A stretch of 5,416 nt of DNA from positions 1 through 5,416 of the forward strand of contig CAZADH010000362.1 of the NCBI GenBank assembly GCA_964483805.1. Reading direction: 5' to 3'. Position 1 is the stretch's first letter, and each line of letters begins with the position of its first letter. Of the stretch, positions 1 to 5,416 are shown piece after piece. Source of the stretch: CAZADH01 sp964483805. Its GTDB lineage: Bacteria > Muiribacteriota > Ozemobacteria > Ozemobacterales > Ozemobacteraceae. The translations under genes were made by a program, and so were the position numbers. The notes beneath the pieces are model-generated. The model did no database searches and was not told the origin of the DNA. It was given only the letters and a program-made list of their open reading frames with translations.

Positions 1-1048
1 CCGGATATCCGGTCTTCTCGGCCACGATGGCGAGCAATACACTGTTAACACGTTCGCGGCTGACGCCTCGTGCCGTGCCCGACGCCGCTGCGGCGTGTTC
101 GCTTGCTCCCTCGCCCTGGCGGGGAAGGGTCGGGGAGGCAGCCCCAGAACTGCTGCCCGCCGTCAAGAAGCCGATCACGGCATTGAGTGTGCGCAGACTG
201 CCCAGTTGGCTGGGTTGCACCACCGGCGCCTCGGGCAATTTCTCTTGCACGGCCGACATGATCTCGACGCGCTTGATCGAGTCGATGCCCAGGTCGGCTT
301 CGAGGTCCATCTCGAGATTGAGCATCTCGGCCGGATACCCGGTCTTCTCGGAAACGATCGCAAGCAATACACTGTTAACACGTTCGCGGCTGACGCCCGA
401 CGGCGCCGTCGCGGTCGTCGTCGCTCCCGCTGCCGATACGGCGCCGTGCGCTGCGGTGCCGGTCGGCGCCCCCGCGCTCAGGAAACCGATGACCGCATTG
501 AGTGTCCGCAACGTGCCCAGTTGGCTCGGTTGCACGACCGGTGCTTCGGGCAGCTTCTCTTGCACCGCCGACATGATCTCGACGCGCTTGATCGAGTCGA
601 TGCCCAGGTCAGCTTCGAGGTCCATCTCGAGATTGAGCATTTCGGCCGGATAACCGGTCTTTTCGGCGACGACAGCAAGCAATACATCGTTAATACGTTC
701 ACGGCTGATTCCTGCCGTGGCTGCCGCCGGTGTCGCTGCCTCTGGTGCCGATGCTGCTCCATGCGAAACGGCCGGAGCCGGGGCCTGTCCGGTGGCGCCG
801 GCGGGCGCCCCCGCGGTCAGGAAGCCGATGACGGCATTGAGGGTGCGCAATGTGCCCAGTTGGCTCGGTTGCACCACCGGGGCTTCGGGCAACTTCTCTT
901 GCACCGCCGACATGATCTCGACGCGCTTGATCGAGTCGATGCCCAGGTCAGCTTCGAGGTCCATTTCGAGATTGAGCATCTCGGCCGGATACCCGGTCTT
1001 CTCGGCGACGACGGCGAGCAATACATCGTTAACACGTTGCCGGCTCAC
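1..1048 (-). repeat. Tandem acyl carrier protein (ACP) array: three complete cassettes and the start of a fourth
   Basis: Each cassette is 77 residues: ACP1 residues 1176-1252 (818-1048), ACP2 1289-1365 (479-709), ACP3 1394-1470 (164-394), and ACP4 from 1504 (1-64, cut by the window edge). Each complete unit carries the phosphopantetheine serine in LGIDSIKR: Ser1214, Ser1327 and Ser1432. By my alignment ACP1 and ACP2 differ at 3 of 77 residues and ACP2 and ACP3 at 6 of 77. The core from EMLNLEMD to the PSQLG region is unchanged, and long DNA tracts around the serine codon are identical. Linkers are 36, 28 and 33 residues, rich in Ala/Gly/Thr/Pro, and far less conserved than the domains. Tandem ACPs of this kind are the hallmark of Pfa synthases, where the number of active ACPs affects output. 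The total count is unknown because the array runs off the window. Confidence 0.95.
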
Positions 1049-4000
1049 CCCGGTCGCGATCGGCGCCGGAGCGGCGGTCGGAGCAGGACGGGCGGGTGCA
1101 GCCGCCGGGGTCGGGCGCGCCACGGGGGCAACCGCCGGGGCGGTCACCGTGACTGGCGGGAGCACGGGCGTCGCTGCCGGCATCGTTGCCGGTGCCGCCA
1201 CGGGCTGGGCGTGCGCCGCCACTTGCGGCACCGGAGCGGCGGTCATGGGCTGCGGCAGCGCCGCGGCCGAGGGCAATACCATGTGTGCGCCGGGTTGTTG
1301 CGTCAACAGCGTCTGGATGGTGCGATGTGTTTGTTCCTGGCCTTCGAGGAACCGGCGATGCAACGCTGCCGTCTGCATCTGCAGTTCGGCCAGCGCCGCC
1401 AGACTGGCGGTGGTCGCGTGCCAGGCCGGCGTCATGACCGGCGCAGCGGGTGCGATCGCCACCGTTGGAGCTGGAATCATCGGGGCCGGAGCGACCGTAA
1501 CCGGCGCGGTGGCCGGGCGCGGTGCTGCCGCAACAGGCACAGCCGCCGGTTTCGCAACGGCCGGCGTGGCCGTCGGCATGCTCGCGGCCGCTGCCGGCGC
1601 GGGCGGTGCCGATACCGTGGCCGGTCGCGGTTGCGTGGCGGGCATCGAGGTCAGGGGCTGGGCCTTGCGCACCAGCGGCTTGCGTGGCGAGCGGTAGTTC
1701 GCGCCGTTGAGCGGCACGACCATGCGGGGTTTTTTCTCTTCGGGTTCGCGGGTCAACAACGCCGGACCGTCCTGCCACTGTTCGAGCGCGACGGCATGAC
1801 CATTGGCGGCGAGTTGGGCGAGCAGGCGGGCGAAATCGACCATGCCCGATTTGGCGCCGGACGACGCGTCGAGCGCCAGCGGCTGGGCGTTGCGCTCGCC
1901 GATGATCGCCTTCACCATGCCGGTGACCTTGTTGCTGGGGCCAACCTCGACAAAGGTGCGCACACCCTCGGCGAGCATCGCCTCGATCGACGCGACCCAC
2001 TCGACCGGCTTGGCCAACTGGTTGCCCAGCAGTGCTCGCCCCGCGGCGGCATCGGCCGGATACGGGGTGCCGGTCGTGTTCGCATACACCGGAATGCGGG
2101 CTTTGGCCCACTTGATCTCTTTGAGCGCGTCGCCGAACGGCGCGGCGGCATCGGCGACAAACGGGCTGTGGAACGCGGCGGCAACGGCCAACTCGGTGCA
2201 CCGCCACTTGCGCGCTTTGCATGCTTCGACCGCCCGCTTGATCTCGGCGGTGCGACCCGAGAGCACCACCTGTTTGGGCGTGTTCTTGTTGGCGAGAATG
2301 ACATCGAGCTTCTCGTCGTCGACCATTTTCTGCAGTTCGTCGGCGCCGGCTTGCACGGCCAGCATCGACCCGCGATCGCCGCTGCCGCGGGCCATCAGTT
2401 CGCCGCGCAGCCGCGCCAGTTTGGGCAACGACTCGTCGTCGATGACGCCGGCGGCCGTCAAGGCCGACAACTCGCCGAAGCTGTGACCGGCCACGGCGTC
2501 GGGTTTGATGCCGAACCGGGCGAGCAGGCGGGTCGCCCCCAGTTCGAGCGCTCCCAGTGCCGGTTGCGCCGTCGCGGTTGCCCGCAACGCTTCTTCGTTC
2601 GCGGCTTTCGCCGCCTCGTCAAAGACCGGGCGCGGGTAGATGCGGTCGGCGAGGCGCACGCCATCGTCGCTGAGGGCGGCATCGGCCTCGACCAACGCGT
2701 CGAACATCTCGGGGAACGCGCAGGTCAGGTCACGCATCATGCCGACGTACTGCGCGCCCTGGCCGGGGAAGACGAACGCGAGCTTGCCCGGGTTCGCCTG
2801 ATTCGTGAAATAGGTGCCGTCGGGACTCGCGATCGACACTGGGCCGGCGGTGGCACCATGCTTGTCGAGAGTCTGCGTCAGCCGGGTGGTCAATGCGGCC
2901 GCGTCAAAGGCATCGCGATCGATGACGGCGAGAAGCCGGCATGCCGCTTTCTGGTCGGCAACGGCCGCGACGAACTCGCGGCGCGACACGGCGGCCCGTC
3001 GGGTGAAGTTCGTGCGGGTGATGCCGGTGGTGGTGCGGTTGACCGCGGTGCGCACGTCGGCGGCGGTGGCGCCGGCGAAAGCGAGAATCTCGACCTGACC
3101 GTCCCAGTCGGTGACCGACTTGTTGCGGTCGTACTCCTCGATGACGAGGTGGAAATTGCTGCCACCGAACCCGAACGAACTCACGGCCGCGCGGCGCGGT
3201 TGGCCGTCCGGCCGCGGCATCCAGGGCCGGAGCTCGGTGCTGACATAAAATGGTGTGCCCGGCTGGGCGATCGTCGTCGACGGCTGGTCGACCTTGATCG
3301 TGGGTGGCAATACTTTGTGTTGCAGCGCGCAGGCGGTCTTGATCAGGCCGGCAGCGCCGGCCGCCGCTTTACAGTGACCGATCTGCGACTTGACCGAGCC
3401 GATCGCGCACCACGGCTGATCGTCGCTGCGCTTGTCGCGCGCGGCGCGATAGACTTCCTGCAGGGCCTCGACCTCGATGGCGTCGCCGACCTTGGTGCCG
3501 GTGCCGTGCGCCTCGACCAGATCGATGTCGGCCGGGGTCAGTCCTGCCTGTTCATAGGCGCGCTCGAGCGCTTTCTTCTGGCCATTGGCGGCGGGCGCAT
3601 AGATGGCCTTGCCCAGGCCGTCGCTCGAGGTGCCCACGCTGCGAATCAGGGCGTGAATGTGATCGCCGTCACGCTCCGCGTCACTGAGGCGCTTGAGCAC
3701 CAGCATCCCCAGGCCCTCGCCGAGGATCGTGCCGTCGGCGTTGGTCGAGAACGGGCTGGCGTTGCCGCTCGCCGACAGGGCCGGCGTCTTGCTGAAACAC
3801 ATGAACATGAAGATGTCGTTGAAGGTGTCGACGCCACCGGTGATGACCATCTTGGCGCGACCGCTGAGCAGCTCCATGATCGCCAGGTGCGTCGCCGAGA
3901 ACGAGCTGGCGCAGGCCGCGTCGACGACGCAGTTGGTGCCGCCCAGATTCAGGCGGTTGGCGATGCGGCCGGCCACGACGTTGCCCAAGAGACCGGGGAA

Positions 4001-4573
4001 CGAGTTCTCTTGCCAACCCACGTAACCATCGGCGATCTCGGCCATGACATCGGCGGCAACATCGTCGGGCACGCCCGCGTTCTTCAGGGCTTTGCGCCAG
4101 ATCGGGTGGCCGAGGCGGGCGCCGAGCGGGATCACGAGCTGCAGGGTACCGGTGACCCCGAGAATGCAACTGACACGGTTGCGATCGAACTCGCGGTCGG
4201 GACCGTAACCGGCGTTGATCAGGGCCTGCTGGGCAACCACGAGACCGAGCAGTTGCGACGCATCGGTCGCCTCGATGATGTTGGGCGCCATGCCGAAATT
4301 GGTCGGGTCAAAATCGATCGTGGGGATGAAACCGCCGCGGCGGCCGTAGGTGTGATCGGGCTTCGTCGGATCGGTATTGTAATAATCGGCCGGATTCCAA
4401 TGGGTCGGCGGAATCTCGGTGATCGCATCGACGCGATTCTTGATGTTGGCCCAATACTCTTTCAGGCTCTGGGATCGCGGATACAGACAACCCATGCCGA
4501 CGATGGCGATGGTGTCGTTGCCCGAACCGTTGTTGGTGCGCTCTGCGGATTGCTTCGTCTTCTGTTTAGCCAC
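1..4573 (-). CDS. pfaA: PfaA-like polyunsaturated fatty acid / secondary lipid synthase, KS-AT-(ACP)n, 3' end outside window
   Basis: Large cytosolic type I iterative synthase that builds a long acyl chain from malonyl units. 1,524 codons are visible and the stop lies beyond position 1. Domains: KS about residues 22-485, opening with IAIVGMG; nucleophile Cys221 in VDAACASS, His356 in EAHGTGT, His400 in IGHCKAAAG, and FGFGGSNFH ending at 475. AT about 600-900: PGQG at 603-606, Ser698 in GHSFGE, Arg723 in the carboxylate-binding position, His802 in AAFHSP (malonyl-type). Then an Ala/Pro-rich linker (about 966-1174) with a helical segment at 1052-1089, and ACPs with LGIDSIKR serines 1214, 1327 and 1432. 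The KS-AT-ACPn order and motifs such as NSFPGLLGNVVAGRIANR match PfaA rather than modular PKS. A ketoreductase is expected outside the window. GTG is chosen as start because it has a G-rich RBS and leaves 20 residues before the KS. An in-frame ATG at 4639 would add 22 residues. The final product cannot be told from this part; a heterocyst-glycolipid-type or other Pfa-like lipid synthase is the main alternative. Confidence 0.93.
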   Translation of the reverse strand, partial: MAKQKTKQSAERTNNGSGNDTIAIVGMGCLYPRSQSLKEYWANIKNRVDAITEIPPTHWNPADYYNTDPTKPDHTYGRRGGFIPTIDFDPTNFGMAPNIIEATDASQLLGLVVAQQALINAGYGPDREFDRNRVSCILGVTGTLQLVIPLGARLGHPIWRKALKNAGVPDDVAADVMAEIADGYVGWQENSFPGLLGNVVAGRIANRLNLGGTNCVVDAACASSFSATHLAIMELLSGRAKMVITGGVDTFNDIFMFMCFSKTPALSASGNASPFSTNADGTILGEGLGMLVLKRLSDAERDGDHIHALIRSVGTSSDGLGKAIYAPAANGQKKALERAYEQAGLTPADIDLVEAHGTGTKVGDAIEVEALQEVYRAARDKRSDDQPWCAIGSVKSQIGHCKAAAGAAGLIKTACALQHKVLPPTIKVDQPSTTIAQPGTPFYVSTELRPWMPRPDGQPRRAAVSSFGFGGSNFHLVIEEYDRNKSVTDWDGQVEILAFAGATAADVRTAVNRTTTGITRTNFTRRAAVSRREFVAAVADQKAACRLLAVIDRDAFDAAALTTRLTQTLDKHGATAGPVSIASPDGTYFTNQANPGKLAFVFPGQGAQYVGMMRDLTCAFPEMFDALVEADAALSDDGVRLADRIYPRPVFDEAAKAANEEALRATATAQPALGALELGATRLLARFGIKPDAVAGHSFGELSALTAAGVIDDESLPKLARLRGELMARGSGDRGSMLAVQAGADELQKMVDDEKLDVILANKNTPKQVVLSGRTAEIKRAVEACKARKWRCTELAVAAAFHSPFVADAAAPFGDALKEIKWAKARIPVYANTTGTPYPADAAAGRALLGNQLAKPVEWVASIEAMLAEGVRTFVEVGPSNKVTGMVKAIIGERNAQPLALDASSGAKSGMVDFARLLAQLAANGHAVALEQWQDGPALLTREPEEKKPRMVVPLNGANYRSPRKPLVRKAQPLTSMPATQPRPATVSAPPAPAAAASMPTATPAVAKPAAVPVAAAPRPATAPVTVAPAPMIPAPTVAIAPAAPVMTPAWHATTASLAALAELQMQTAALHRRFLEGQEQTHRTIQTLLTQQPGAHMVLPSAAALPQPMTAAPVPQVAAHAQPVAAPATMPAATPVLPPVTVTAPAVAPVARPTPAAAPARPAPTAAPAPIATGVSRQRVNDVLLAVVAEKTGYPAEMLNLEMDLEADLGIDSIKRVEIMSAVQEKLPEAPVVQPSQLGTLRTLNAVIGFLTAGAPAGATGQAPAPAVSHGAASAPEAATPAAATAGISRERINDVLLAVVAEKTGYPAEMLNLEMDLEADLGIDSIKRVEIMSAVQEKLPEAPVVQPSQLGTLRTLNAVIGFLSAGAPTGTAAHGAVSAAGATTTATAPSGVSRERVNSVLLAIVSEKTGYPAEMLNLEMDLEADLGIDSIKRVEIMSAVQEKLPEAPVVQPSQLGSLRTLNAVIGFLTAGSSSGAASPTLPRQGEGASEHAAAASGTARGVSRERVNSVLLAIVAEKTGYP
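105..142. repeat. Palindromic REP/MITE-like short repeat translated inside the ACP3-ACP4 linker
   Basis: Arms 106-115 (ctccctcgcc) and 118-127 (ggcggggaag) form a hairpin with a 2-base loop: eight Watson-Crick pairs, one wobble and one mismatch. A G-rich tail (gggtcggggag) follows on the plus strand. This composition resembles short palindromic repeats seen scattered between genes of many GC-rich bacteria. It encodes residues about 1478-1490 in frame, including SPTLPRQGEGAS, which is more charged than the other two ACP linkers. Assignment to a repeat family rests on general resemblance only. GC-rich linker sequence could form such a palindrome by chance. Confidence 0.4.
1052..1678 (-). other. 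Ala/Pro-rich interdomain linker with a Gln-rich helical segment
   Basis: Residues about 966-1174 connect AT to the first ACP. Two low-complexity stretches of Ala, Pro, Thr and Val (about 966-1050 and 1091-1174) flank one ordered-looking segment of about 38 residues at 1052-1089. That segment contains ELQMQTAALHRRFLEGQ followed by THRTIQTLL, with a heptad-like hydrophobic pattern that predicts an amphipathic helix. The low-complexity parts are probably flexible tethers that let ACPs reach the active sites. The helix may be a docking or dimerisation element; that role is inference. Confidence 0.7.
1870..2776 (-). other. Malonyl-type acyltransferase (AT) domain
   Basis: Residues about 600-900. 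This domain transfers malonyl from CoA to the downstream ACPs. It shows FPGQGAQ (Gln605 oxyanion-side residue), nucleophile Ser698 in GHSFGE, Arg723 exactly 25 residues after the serine as in E. coli FabD, and His802 in AAFHSP. The xAFH pattern is the malonyl signature in PKS acyltransferases, rather than the YASH pattern of methylmalonyl enzymes. The domain ends around EVGPSNKVTGM. A basic, Pro-containing stretch (EEKKPRMVVPLNGANY, about 943-958) follows and starts the linker. Confidence 0.9.
3119..4510 (-). other. Ketosynthase (KS) domain of the PfaA-like synthase
   Basis: Residues about 22-485. This domain carries out decarboxylative Claisen condensation between the growing chain and malonyl-ACP. 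The Cys-His-His triad is complete: Cys221 (codon 3911-3913), His356 (3506-3508) and His400 (3374-3376). The N-terminal part has the PfaA-type pattern AITEIPPTHWNPADYY followed by RRGGF and ENSFPG. Around the nucleophile it reads DAACASS, where PfaA proteins I recall read DAACAGS. The second histidine sits in GHCK, where most KS domains have GHTK. Both are conservative changes and the domain should be active. Confidence 0.93.
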
Positions 4574-4581
4574 GGCTGTTG

Positions 4582-4586
4582 CCCCC
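4582..4586 (-). promoter_or_regulatory. Ribosome-binding site for the PfaA-like synthase
   Basis: On the minus strand a GGGGG run sits 8 bases before the GTG at 4573, a suitable distance for a Shine-Dalgarno sequence although it lacks the usual A-G alternation. The in-frame ATG at 4639 has only a weak GGTAG-like sequence close to it. The extension between the two starts also contains the only TCA codon of the frame (4601-4603), a codon unused in the 1,524 codons downstream. Both points favour the GTG start. Confidence 0.5.
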
Positions 4587-4611
4587 AGACTTTGCGAACG
4601 TGAAAACCCCC

Positions 4612-4624
4612 TCGCGGACCGCGA
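4612..4624. promoter_or_regulatory. 13-bp perfect palindrome upstream of the synthase start, possible operator
   Basis: TCGCGG-A-CCGCGA is a perfect inverted repeat with a single central base, centred 45 bp upstream of the GTG start, with two further matching pairs at 4609-4610/4626-4627 after one mismatch. Its size and position would suit a dimeric repressor such as a TetR-type protein. The region is GC-rich, so chance is possible, and no regulator gene is visible in the window. Confidence 0.3.
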
Positions 4625-4704
4625 AGGTACGGCTGCCATGCTACCACGATGTCCGCCATTTTTCACGCGGAATTGCCGGGGTACACCAAGACGGCCGTGG
4701 GCCG

Positions 4705-4744
4705 AAAGAAAAACGCGGGGCGACGCCGGTTGGCATCGCCCCGC
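4705..4744 (-). terminator. Rho-independent terminator of the propeller gene
   Basis: On the minus strand, 24 bases after the propeller stop codon, a 9-bp perfect stem (GCGGGGCGA, 4744-4736, with TCGCCCCGC, 4723-4715) continues past one mismatch into three more pairs, closing on a 4-base loop. It is followed directly by GTTTTTCTTT (4714-4705). Strong GC stem plus T-tract is the classic intrinsic terminator form. It separates the propeller transcript from the downstream synthase gene. Confidence 0.88.
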
Positions 4745-4768
4745 ATGGACCGCGGTCAAATCAGGCGA

Positions 4769-5416
4769 TCACGGTGAACGCCACAGATCGTTGGTGGTAC
4801 TGCCCAGATCGGAACAGCCGCCAAACACCCAGAGCCGGTCGGCGAATGCCGCCACGCCCGCGCCGCGCCGGCCGGGGAACGGATTGACCGCCGGCACGTG
4901 TTCCCAGGTGACGCCATCGGCTGAAGAATAGATGCGGTTCGAATACCCGACGCCCGGGTTGCCGGCCACCACCCACATGCGGTTGTTCTGCACCACCACG
5001 CCCATGTGGCTCAGTCCGGTGCCCACCGGGAAGGCGTTGTTGGTCGCTTGCGCCCAACTGATGCCGTCGTACGAGTACCAGACGTCGTTCTTGAAGAACA
5101 TGCCGTCCCAGCCGCCGATGATCCAGATGCGGTTGTCGAAGGTCACACAGCCGAAGCCCCAGCGGGCGACCCACGGCGGCGCACTCGCCGTCGCTTGCTG
5201 CCAGTTCACGCCGTCGGCCGACGAATAGACCGTCGAGGTCGCACCGGACATTCCCGGCGGGAAGAACGGTGGTGTCTCGCCACCGATGATCCACATGCGG
5301 TTGTTGAATACGGTCAGACCAAACTGGGACCGCTTGCCAAACGGTGCGCTGGCAACCTCCTGGGTCCAGGTGGTTCCGTTGGTATTGATCGCGCCGGCCG
5401 AGGCGGCGATCCAGTT
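4769..5416 (-). CDS. Kelch-like beta-propeller protein, C-terminal 215 residues (5' end outside window)
   Basis: The frame is open to the window edge, so the methionine at 5296 is internal, not a start. The stop is TGA at 4771-4769. The visible part is made of about four repeats. Each opens with R-(M/I/L)-W-(I/V)-(I/V/F)-(G/A)-G, continues to a (V/I)(W/Y)(Y/S)S..DG..W segment, and ends with a hydrophobic strand before the next R.W. Repeat starts in visible-residue numbering are 40, 96, 146 and 194, a period of 48-56 residues. These are Kelch-type blades, with the SxDGxxW turn also resembling an Asp-box. The protein ends in NDLWRSP, in the middle of a blade, as expected if N-terminal strands complete the last blade. 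Function is unknown; such propellers bind proteins or sugars and are often exported. The signal peptide, if any, would lie outside the window. A functional link to the lipid synthase is not shown, and a terminator separates them. Confidence 0.85.
   Translation of the reverse strand, partial: NWIAASAGAINTNGTTWTQEVASAPFGKRSQFGLTVFNNRMWIIGGETPPFFPPGMSGATSTVYSSADGVNWQQATASAPPWVARWGFGCVTFDNRIWIIGGWDGMFFKNDVWYSYDGISWAQATNNAFPVGTGLSHMGVVVQNNRMWVVAGNPGVGYSNRIYSSADGVTWEHVPAVNPFPGRRGAGVAAFADRLWVFGGCSDLGSTTNDLWRSP
4772..5299 (-). repeat. Degenerate protein repeats (propeller blades) of 48-56 residues
   Basis: Blade starts are at 5299 (RMWIIGG), 5131 (RIWIIGG), 4981 (RMWVVAG) and 4837 (RLWVFGG). The first and third share YSSADGV(N/T)W; the second has YSYDGISW. 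Related but diverged DNA is visible, for example catgcggttgttctg at 4977 and catgcggttgttgaa at 5293. The fourth blade is cut short by the stop codon after WRSP. Confidence 0.8.

Larger units (their letters stand above)
4574..4768. other. Intergenic region between the propeller gene and the synthase
   Basis: This 195-bp gap holds the terminator, the palindrome and the ribosome-binding site listed separately. The minus-strand stretch from 4704 to 4590 should contain the synthase promoter, but I see no convincing -35/-10 pair there. No small gene or RNA gene is recognisable. Confidence 0.7.

Noticed and set aside
717..1697. A plus-strand Ala/Gly-rich open frame of 326 codons.
   Set aside because: It lies antisense to the Ala/Pro linker and ACP1. 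Its low complexity mirrors the linker composition.
1029..2222. A minus-strand open frame of 397 codons within the AT and linker region.
   Set aside because: It overlaps the synthase in another frame. The product is Arg/Gly/Ala-rich and lacks any motif, whereas the synthase frame here carries AT residues and the linker helix.
2..4603. A plus-strand open frame of about 1,500 codons antisense to the synthase.
   Set aside because: It is exactly in codon register with the synthase, so it stays open simply because TTA, CTA and TCA codons are unused in this GC-rich gene. Its translation is rich in Arg, Gly and His with no recognisable domain, while the minus strand encodes complete KS, AT and ACP motifs.
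4573..4639. ATG at 4639 as the start of the synthase.
   Set aside because: It is in frame and possible, but it has a weaker ribosome-binding site. The extension has different composition, includes the only TCA codon of the frame, and contains the palindrome.
4590..4704. Possible -35/-10 promoter pairs for the synthase, such as TTGGTG followed by an A-rich stretch near 4660.
   Set aside because: Spacing and -10 match are poor, and several equally weak pairs exist in this GC-rich stretch.
4419..4931. A plus-strand open frame of 170 codons spanning the intergenic gap.
   Set aside because: It runs antisense across the 5' end of the synthase, the terminator and the 3' end of the propeller gene, and has no domain-like features.
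4761..5294. A second minus-strand open frame overlapping the propeller gene.
   Set aside because: It is shifted by one frame, is Arg-rich and lacks the repeats. The accepted frame has regular Kelch-type blades and extends to the window edge.

Overview
The window is GC-rich and holds two genes on the minus strand, both cut by the window edges. Its main content is the first 1,524 codons of a giant type I iterative synthase of the PfaA (polyunsaturated fatty acid / secondary lipid synthase) family. No sequence label is present. High GC, a Pfa-type synthase and a Kelch-type beta-propeller protein next to it fit an environmental Gram-negative-like bacterium. A planctomycete is my best guess, from the general resemblance of the ketosynthase to such proteins, but this is weak inference.

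Layout, read in the direction of transcription (high to low coordinates). (1) 5416-4769: the last 215 residues of a beta-propeller protein with Kelch-like blades; its N-terminus lies beyond the window. (2) 4768-4574: an intergenic gap. It starts with a strong rho-independent terminator (4744-4705) for the propeller gene. It then has a 13-bp perfect palindrome (4624-4612) and a G-rich ribosome-binding site ahead of the GTG start at 4573. (3) 4573-1: the PfaA-like synthase. Its order is ketosynthase (KS), acyltransferase (AT), an Ala/Pro-rich linker interrupted by one Gln-rich predicted helix, then tandem acyl carrier proteins (ACPs). Three ACPs are complete and a fourth is entered when the window ends. 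All catalytic residues of KS and AT and all three visible phosphopantetheine serines are present. The reading frame is intact throughout.

How it works (family knowledge): the AT loads malonyl units onto the ACP array, and the KS condenses them iteratively. Ketoreductase, dehydratase and enoylreductase activities, expected beyond the low-coordinate edge in the rest of this protein and in PfaB/C/D-like partners, process the chain. A phosphopantetheinyl transferase must activate every ACP. The terminator between the two genes makes co-transcription with the propeller gene unlikely, so the synthase probably has its own promoter in the 130 bp upstream of its start.

The points most worth a second look are the near-identical ACP cassettes, a palindromic repeat-like insertion translated in frame inside the ACP3-ACP4 linker, and the unknown product of this synthase. 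I found no CRISPR array, tRNA, rRNA, insertion sequence or defence system.
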